The position numbers and the translations under genes were made by a program. 64,000 bases of DNA from Rhizobacter sp. Root1221 (GTDB lineage Bacteria > Pseudomonadota > Gammaproteobacteria > Burkholderiales > Burkholderiaceae_C). Below the pieces are notes generated by a model, which searched no databases, had not been told where the DNA came from, and worked only from the letters and a program-made list of their open reading frames with translations. The stretch's first letter is position 1; each line of letters starts with the position of its first letter. The stretch lies in the NCBI RefSeq assembly GCF_001425785.1, contig NZ_LMDI01000016.1, positions 1-64,000 of the forward strand, given 5' to 3'. This document shows positions 59,611-64,000 of the stretch, piece by piece.

Positions 59611-60777
59611 TCAATGCCCTGGCCACCCGCGGGGCCGCAGCGACAGCAGGAACCCCTGGTGCCCGCCCGTGATGCTGTTGAACGCTTCGCCCGTGATCCA
59701 GCCGTGGTCGTTGATGCCGGTCGCAGCACCAAGGTACCAGCCCGCGTCGCGGGTGGCCGCGTCGAGCAGGCTGTTCAGGTCGATGGCCACGTTGCCGCGC
59801 CACAGCGCCGCATGCCCATTGGGGTCGTTGGCGAGCGAACTCCACCCGACCGCCAGGCCGGCGTTGTTGACATCGTGTGCGGCGGCAGTCTCGCCGCCGA
59901 GCGTGCCCAGGTCGGTCAGCCTGCCGCGGCGCCACATGACAGCGCGTGGTCCCGACTCCGTGCCCGGCGGGGAACTGCTGCCGACGATCAGGCCTGCGTC
60001 GTTGATCGCGTTGGCATGGTGCTCCGTTCCGCCCAACCCGGCGAGTTCGATCACGGCACCGTCGCGCCACACGGTCGCATGCCGGCCCGTGGGCTCCCCC
60101 GTGGTGCTCCAGCCCACGATGGTGCCGGCGTTGTTGATGTCGTTCGCCGAGCTGTAGACACCGCCCAGCGTGCCGAGGTCGGTCAACCGGCCGGCACGCC
60201 ACAACGTGGCGTGCAACGGCGCCAGGGTCTCGGGGCCCAGATAGCTCCAGCCCACGATCAGTCCGGCGTTGTTGATGCCCGTGGCACCGCTGGCAACGGC
60301 GTTGTTCAGGACACCCAGGTCGACAGGGCGGCCGCCAACCCACAAGGTCGCGTGCGAGGACGAGCCGTTGGGGATGATGGCGACGGTGCTGTTTCCCACG
60401 ATCTTGCCGGCATCGTTGATGGCCGAGGCACTGCCGCTGCCGATGCCACCGATCGTCGGGAACCGGGTGGCCGAACCGCGGTACCACAACGTGGTGCCGA
60501 AGTCGGCGGCTTCACCGGCCCCTGATGTGCCCACGACCTGCGTGGCGTTGTTGAGCGCGCGCCCGGAGCTCTCCGTGCCGTCCACCGGGGCCAGCAGCGT
60601 GAAGGCCTGCCGCACGGCCCGGAGGTCCGAGGCCGACACCTCCTCCCCGGTCACGCTCGCCAGCGCCTTCGACGCGTCCGCGTCGGCACTGGCCTCGGGG
60701 TTGTCATCCCCTCCCCCACCGCAGGCGGCCAGCGCCAGCGGGGCAAGTCCGGACATCACGAAGGTTCTGCGCTGCAT
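59611..60777 (-). CDS. HAF-repeat (beta-propeller-like) lipoprotein
   Basis: A 388-aa protein with a lipoprotein signal ending LALAAC-GGGG (lipobox near residue 17-19), so it is probably anchored in the outer or inner membrane facing the periplasm or outside. Residues about 75-375 contain six or seven units of the extracellular HAF repeat, each about 45 residues: a LGTLGG-type strand, an NDINNAGTIVGWS-type core and an HATLWR-type end. Such repeats form propeller-like folds in surface proteins. Function is unknown. It is convergent with the SF1 helicase, 23 bp away. Confidence 0.82.
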   Translation of the reverse strand: MQRRTFVMSGLAPLALAACGGGGDDNPEASADADASKALASVTGEEVSASDLRAVRQAFTLLAPVDGTESSGRALNNATQVVGTSGAGEAADFGTTLWYRGSATRFPTIGGIGSGSASAINDAGKIVGNSTVAIIPNGSSSHATLWVGGRPVDLGVLNNAVASGATGINNAGLIVGWSYLGPETLAPLHATLWRAGRLTDLGTLGGVYSSANDINNAGTIVGWSTTGEPTGRHATVWRDGAVIELAGLGGTEHHANAINDAGLIVGSSSPPGTESGPRAVMWRRGRLTDLGTLGGETAAAHDVNNAGLAVGWSSLANDPNGHAALWRGNVAIDLNSLLDAATRDAGWYLGAATGINDHGWITGEAFNSITGGHQGFLLSLRPRGWPGH

Positions 60778-61543
60778 TGCTGCTCCTCAACGGTGATCCA
60801 CCCACCTTCCGGTACAGCAGACCACGCACGAGATGGGGTGTGAACACGACGTGGTCGGCCATCGTATGCCCGAGGCATGGGCGATGCAATCCGCTTCGCG
60901 GGGCATCGTCATCCAGATTCACGACGCCCAATCGGCCGTTGCGCATTCAGGCCATCCGGCCGGCGGATCAGTGGGCGAGCCGGTCCGCCAGGTGGGCTGC
61001 AGCGCGCCCCGCGCAAACTGGGAACCCGATCAACCCAGGCGAACGCCGGGACCCGCTGGACGCGTGTGCCTGAGCATGTGATGCAGAGCAAGTGGCGCCT
61101 GCAGCGGGCGCCAAGCGTTCCACATTGTCGAGAGAATCGTGAGGCGAGGAGTTTCAGTCCAGATGTGACCGGGACGTCGCGGCGCCTGGGCACGGTGGGC
61201 CCCGACCTCCGTCGGGGTGACGGGGATTTTCCCCGGACAGCAGTGTCACTGCTGTCCGGAATAATGCCCCCCAGTTGAAGCGTTGCCAGTAGGTATCGGG
61301 GAAGTAGCCTCAGCGACCGAGAAGCGACTCAATTCTCGAACTGACCACCGACGCTGTGGAGCGAGATGCGCAACGCCAGACAAGTGCCAGCGCCGGCGTG
61401 CCAGGCCAGGGTGGAGACCCCGGCCTGCGCCGGGGTGACGGCTGAGGCGAAGGCCGTGGGCAAGGTGTTGATCCGGCTGCGGTAGCGATGCGTCCGGAAT
61501 GCACCACGCCCCGCCGCCTGCCGGCGGGGCGTGGGCACCGGCG
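60778..61543. repeat. Long dispersed intergenic repeat, copy 2 (core 61045-61245)
   Basis: No supported CDS lies in this 766-bp gap. The block 61045-61245 is colinear with 10606-10807. Next to it is a perfect inverted repeat of CCGGACAGCAGTG at 61233-61245 and CACTGCTGTCCGG at 61247-61259, around a single T. Further CCCCGGCCTGCGCCGGGG-type hairpins lie at about 61415-61432. The first 260 bp (60778-61040) show nothing recognisable. Confidence 0.8.
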
Positions 61544-61999
61544 TCAGGCCCGCACGCTGTCGCGCAGTGCCTTCACCTGGTCGTGGTTCGCGCGAGCGCC
61601 TTGAAGCTGGCGTTCGATCACCGTGCGGACGTCCGCAGGGAGCCCGGTGGTGGCAGCGGCCTTGCGGTACATCGCAACGGCCTTGTCCTCGCCACGTTCA
61701 CATTCCGAGAGGATCGCGTGGTCCTCGTGGGCGCTGGTGGACACGGCCGCCTTGACCGCCACCCACCCGCGGTGCAGCGCGCCCATGGCGGTGCCGTCAT
61801 CCTCGGGCTCGCCGCCGTATTGGCGCACGAAGCTCTGGAGTTCCGCGGCGGCCGCGGCACAGGCCGAGGCCCGGGCAGAAAGGGCCGACCTCACGGCCGC
61901 GCTGTGTGCCCGTTCCGCGCTGGTGCGAAAACCATACTCGCCGTCCTTCGACACTTCGACCAAGTCATTCAAGATGTCCACGATGTCGTCGTTGTCCAC
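61544..61999 (-). CDS. PA2169-family (DUF2383) four-helix-bundle protein
   Basis: A 151-aa protein of the DUF2383/PA2169 ferritin-like four-helix-bundle family, whose function is unknown but which is often linked to stress. The N-terminal ILNDLVEVSKDGEYGFRTSA is characteristic. Histidine/acid residues in the helices (AHEDHAILSECERGED) could bind metal. It starts with GTG (61999), supported by AAGGAG six bases upstream. It lies in front of the repeat-rich gap. Confidence 0.85.
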   Translation of the reverse strand: MDNDDIVDILNDLVEVSKDGEYGFRTSAERAHSAAVRSALSARASACAAAAAELQSFVRQYGGEPEDDGTAMGALHRGWVAVKAAVSTSAHEDHAILSECERGEDKAVAMYRKAAATTGLPADVRTVIERQLQGARANHDQVKALRDSVRA

Positions 62000-62138
62000 G
62001 TCAATCTCCTTGCGGTTGCGGAACCCACAGCATGCGCAAACCGGCCGGCGTTGGCTGCCGGAGGCGAGCCCGAAGCCACGTGCGCGCAGGCCTACAGCGG
62101 TTGCTCGCCGGATCTGCGGCCGTGGCCGGCGCCGGACG

Positions 62139-63134
62139 CTATTGCTTCACCAGCTCCACGCGCCGGTTCTTCTCGCGCCCCGCATCGCTGTCGTTCGACG
62201 CGACGGGGGCCAGTGACGCCACCCCTCTCGGCAGCAAGCGCTTCGCCTCGATCTTGTGGTTGGCCTCCAGCGCCTTGACCACCATCTCGGCGCGCCGCTG
62301 CGACAGGTCCGCGTTGGCGGCGAGGCTGCCCTGGCTGTCGGTGTGGCCCACGATGTAGACGTTCAGGGCCGGCTGGCTCTTCAGCAGCTTCGCCATCTCG
62401 TCGAGCGCGGCCTTGGATTCGGGCTTGACGTCGGCCTTGCCGGTGTCGAAGTACACGCCGTAGACGGCGACCTTGCCATCGTCGGCGATGCGCTTGGCCA
62501 TGGTCTCGGCACTCAGGTTGGCGCTGACCTTGCCCGCTTCCATCGCCCGGCTTTCCACCAGCTCGATGTAGACACCACCGTTCTGCTTGTCCACCGGGTC
62601 CACCACGTAGACCGCCGCGTGCACCGTGGAGCCGTCGGGCCTGGTGCCTTGCGCCAGCACGTACCGCGTGCTGTAGCGCCCGTAGTTGAATGCCGACCAG
62701 TAGCTGGTGTCGGGGAAGATCTTCGTCCCCACACGCTCGAGCATGAGCCCGCCGAACTGCTTGCCACACGTTTCCTTCGCGCACGCGTAAAGCATCGTCA
62801 GGCCGGCCTGCTTCAGCGCGGCCTCGTAGTTGCGCATCACCTCGAGCGAAGAACGTTCCTGCGGGTAGTTGTAGGCCAGCCGCGTGTAGCGGCCCTCCAG
62901 CGGCAGCCACTTCTCGGGGGAGCGCTTGCCGTCGTCGATCACCTTGCCGGCGACCAGCTGGACGTCGATGTACTCCTTGGCTTCGTGGCCCACGAGCCTG
63001 GCGCCGTCGAACCGTGACAGCAGCGGGTGGTCCTTCACGCCCGTCACGGTGTCCTGCGCGGGCATGCCGAGGGCGTGGGCGAAACTTGCGGCGGCCAGCA
63101 AGCCGGCCCCGAACAACAGTTGGTGCTTTCTCAT
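62139..63134 (-). CDS. DUF4892/OmpA-family outer-membrane protein
   Basis: A 331-aa exported protein with a signal peptide of about 21 residues (FGAGLLAAASFAHA). The N-terminal half is a DUF4892-like domain (about 30-215). The C-terminal domain is an OmpA-type peptidoglycan-binding module (about 220-331) with VYFDTGKADVKPESKAALDE and the binding core YIVGHTDSQGSLAANADLS, followed by RREKNRRVELV-like residues. It links the outer membrane to the cell wall or acts as a periplasmic anchor. The partner is unknown. Confidence 0.85.
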   Translation of the reverse strand: MRKHQLLFGAGLLAAASFAHALGMPAQDTVTGVKDHPLLSRFDGARLVGHEAKEYIDVQLVAGKVIDDGKRSPEKWLPLEGRYTRLAYNYPQERSSLEVMRNYEAALKQAGLTMLYACAKETCGKQFGGLMLERVGTKIFPDTSYWSAFNYGRYSTRYVLAQGTRPDGSTVHAAVYVVDPVDKQNGGVYIELVESRAMEAGKVSANLSAETMAKRIADDGKVAVYGVYFDTGKADVKPESKAALDEMAKLLKSQPALNVYIVGHTDSQGSLAANADLSQRRAEMVVKALEANHKIEAKRLLPRGVASLAPVASNDSDAGREKNRRVELVKQ

Positions 63135-63234
63135 CTGTGCTCCCTGGTCAACAGCGGCGGATTCTAGAACCAGGGATGCAAGCCCCCGCGGCGGGGCACA
63201 CGGGCCGCGGGAGGGGCAAATGCCGTCGGGGTGT

Positions 63235-63891
63235 TCAGCCCGGCTGCTTCGTGGTGCGCAGGTAGGGCTTGATGGTCTTGAAGCCCGGGAACGACTTCTC
63301 GGCTTCCTCGTTGCTCACCGCCGTGGTGATGATCACGTCGTCGCCTTGCTTCCAGTTCACCGGCGTGGCGACCTTGTGCTTCGCGGTGAGCTGCATCGAG
63401 TCGAGCACGCGCAGGATCTCGTCGAAGTTGCGGCCGGTGGTCATGGGGTACGTCAGCATCAGCTTGATCTTCTTGTCCGGGCCGATGATGAAGACCGAAC
63501 GCACCGTGGCGTTGGTGGCCGCGGTGCGGCCCTCGGCGGTGCCGGCTTCGTCCGCCGGCAACATGTTGTACAGCTTGGCCACGGCCAGGTCGGTGTCACC
63601 GATCATGGGGTACTTGACGGTGGCACCCTGCGTTTCCTCGATGTCGGCCACCCACTTGCCGTGGCTCTCCACCGGGTCGACCGACAGGCCGATCAGCTTG
63701 CAGTTGCGCCGGGTGAACTCCGGTTCGATCTTGGCCATGTAGCCGAGTTCGGTGGTGCACACCGGGGTGAAGTCCTTGGGGTGCGAGAACAGGCAAGCCC
63801 AGCCGTCGCCGATCCAGCTGTGGAAGTCGATGGGGCCCTGCGTGGTCTGCGCGGTGAAGTTGGGAGCGGTGTCGTTGATGCGAAGTGACAT
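63235..63891 (-). CDS. 1-Cys peroxiredoxin (Prx6 type)
   Basis: A 218-aa Prx6-subfamily peroxiredoxin that reduces hydrogen peroxide and alkyl peroxides. The peroxidatic cysteine is C45 in DFTPVCTTELG, with the supporting T42 and a distal Arg near 128. The long C-terminal arm (about 160-218) is typical of the 1-Cys group, and no resolving cysteine is seen. GGAG lies six bases before the ATG. It points away from the window end. Confidence 0.94.
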   Translation of the reverse strand: MSLRINDTAPNFTAQTTQGPIDFHSWIGDGWACLFSHPKDFTPVCTTELGYMAKIEPEFTRRNCKLIGLSVDPVESHGKWVADIEETQGATVKYPMIGDTDLAVAKLYNMLPADEAGTAEGRTAATNATVRSVFIIGPDKKIKLMLTYPMTTGRNFDEILRVLDSMQLTAKHKVATPVNWKQGDDVIITTAVSNEEAEKSFPGFKTIKPYLRTTKQPG

Positions 63892-63972
63892 GGCAGTCTC
63901 CGGTTGAAAGTGCCTTCAGCATCTTGCCGCGAGACGAGGTGCCTGTGAAAAAAAACGCTACTCGGCACGCAT

Positions 63973-63986
63973 AAGGGAATACCCTT
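63973..63986. promoter_or_regulatory. Short inverted repeat upstream of the peroxiredoxin gene
   Basis: AAGGG-AATA-CCCTT is a perfect 5-4-5 palindrome 82 bp upstream of the peroxiredoxin start, in its promoter region. It could be a regulator site; no named regulator is claimed. Confidence 0.3.
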
Positions 63987-64000
63987 TGCATCGATCCAGA

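Overview
The window is a chromosomal segment of a high-GC betaproteobacterium. Strong GC bias at third codon positions, the pyrG-kdsA-eno-ftsB run, the locus pairing narK and a phosphatase/kinase with nirBD-nasA, and a YbiB/TrpD2 protein all point to Burkholderiales, probably near the Comamonadaceae/Rhizobacter-Leptothrix group. The species cannot be fixed from the sequence alone. No rRNA, tRNA or CRISPR array was seen.

Layout. 0-12 kb: nitrate assimilation. A degenerate GGDEF protein and NarK are divergent, followed by a PP2C-phosphatase/Ser-Thr-kinase on the minus strand and a nirB-nirD-nasA-type operon whose leader carries an NtrC-like site and a sigma-54 promoter; ybiB follows on the minus strand. 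12-38 kb: mostly chromosomal housekeeping and metabolism. This includes an HI0933 flavoprotein, argG, rpsU, a yqeY homologue, TRAP permeases dctQM and a distant dctP, an FAD oxidase, an M16 peptidase, a TauD dioxygenase, an SOS-box-controlled 28-aa micro-ORF, a JmjC/cupin protein, a frameshifted retropepsin, pmbA, darP (yjgA), a MogA-like gene, a large GGDEF-EAL regulator, a Suv3-like RNA helicase, cysE, trmJ and suhB.

39.2-46.6 kb is an accessory island. It holds an IS21 remnant and a truncated SRAP gene, then a visibly lower-GC block: an AAA ATPase overlapping a small PD-(D/E)XK-like protein, a small ORF coupled to an AlpA-like regulator, a fused DUF262/HNH GmrSD-like protein, and a decayed tyrosine integrase. 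The integrase abuts the 5' end of mutS. The ATPase/nuclease-like pair is the best candidate for an undescribed, possibly antiviral, system.

46.6-64 kb returns to core genes: mutS, an Anbu-like proteasome-type peptidase, an alpha/beta hydrolase, pyrG, kdsA, eno, ftsB, a PnuC/nicotinamide riboside kinase-like pair, a HupE-like membrane protein, an SF1 helicase, a HAF-repeat lipoprotein, a DUF2383 protein, an OmpA-family protein and a 1-Cys peroxiredoxin.

A dispersed intergenic repeat family runs through the window (1-213, 10.47-10.9, 35.1 and 61.0-61.5 kb). It is built from REP-like CCCGGC/GCCGGG hairpins plus a TTTTCCCCGGACAGCAGTG module, and two copies share a colinear core of about 200 bp.
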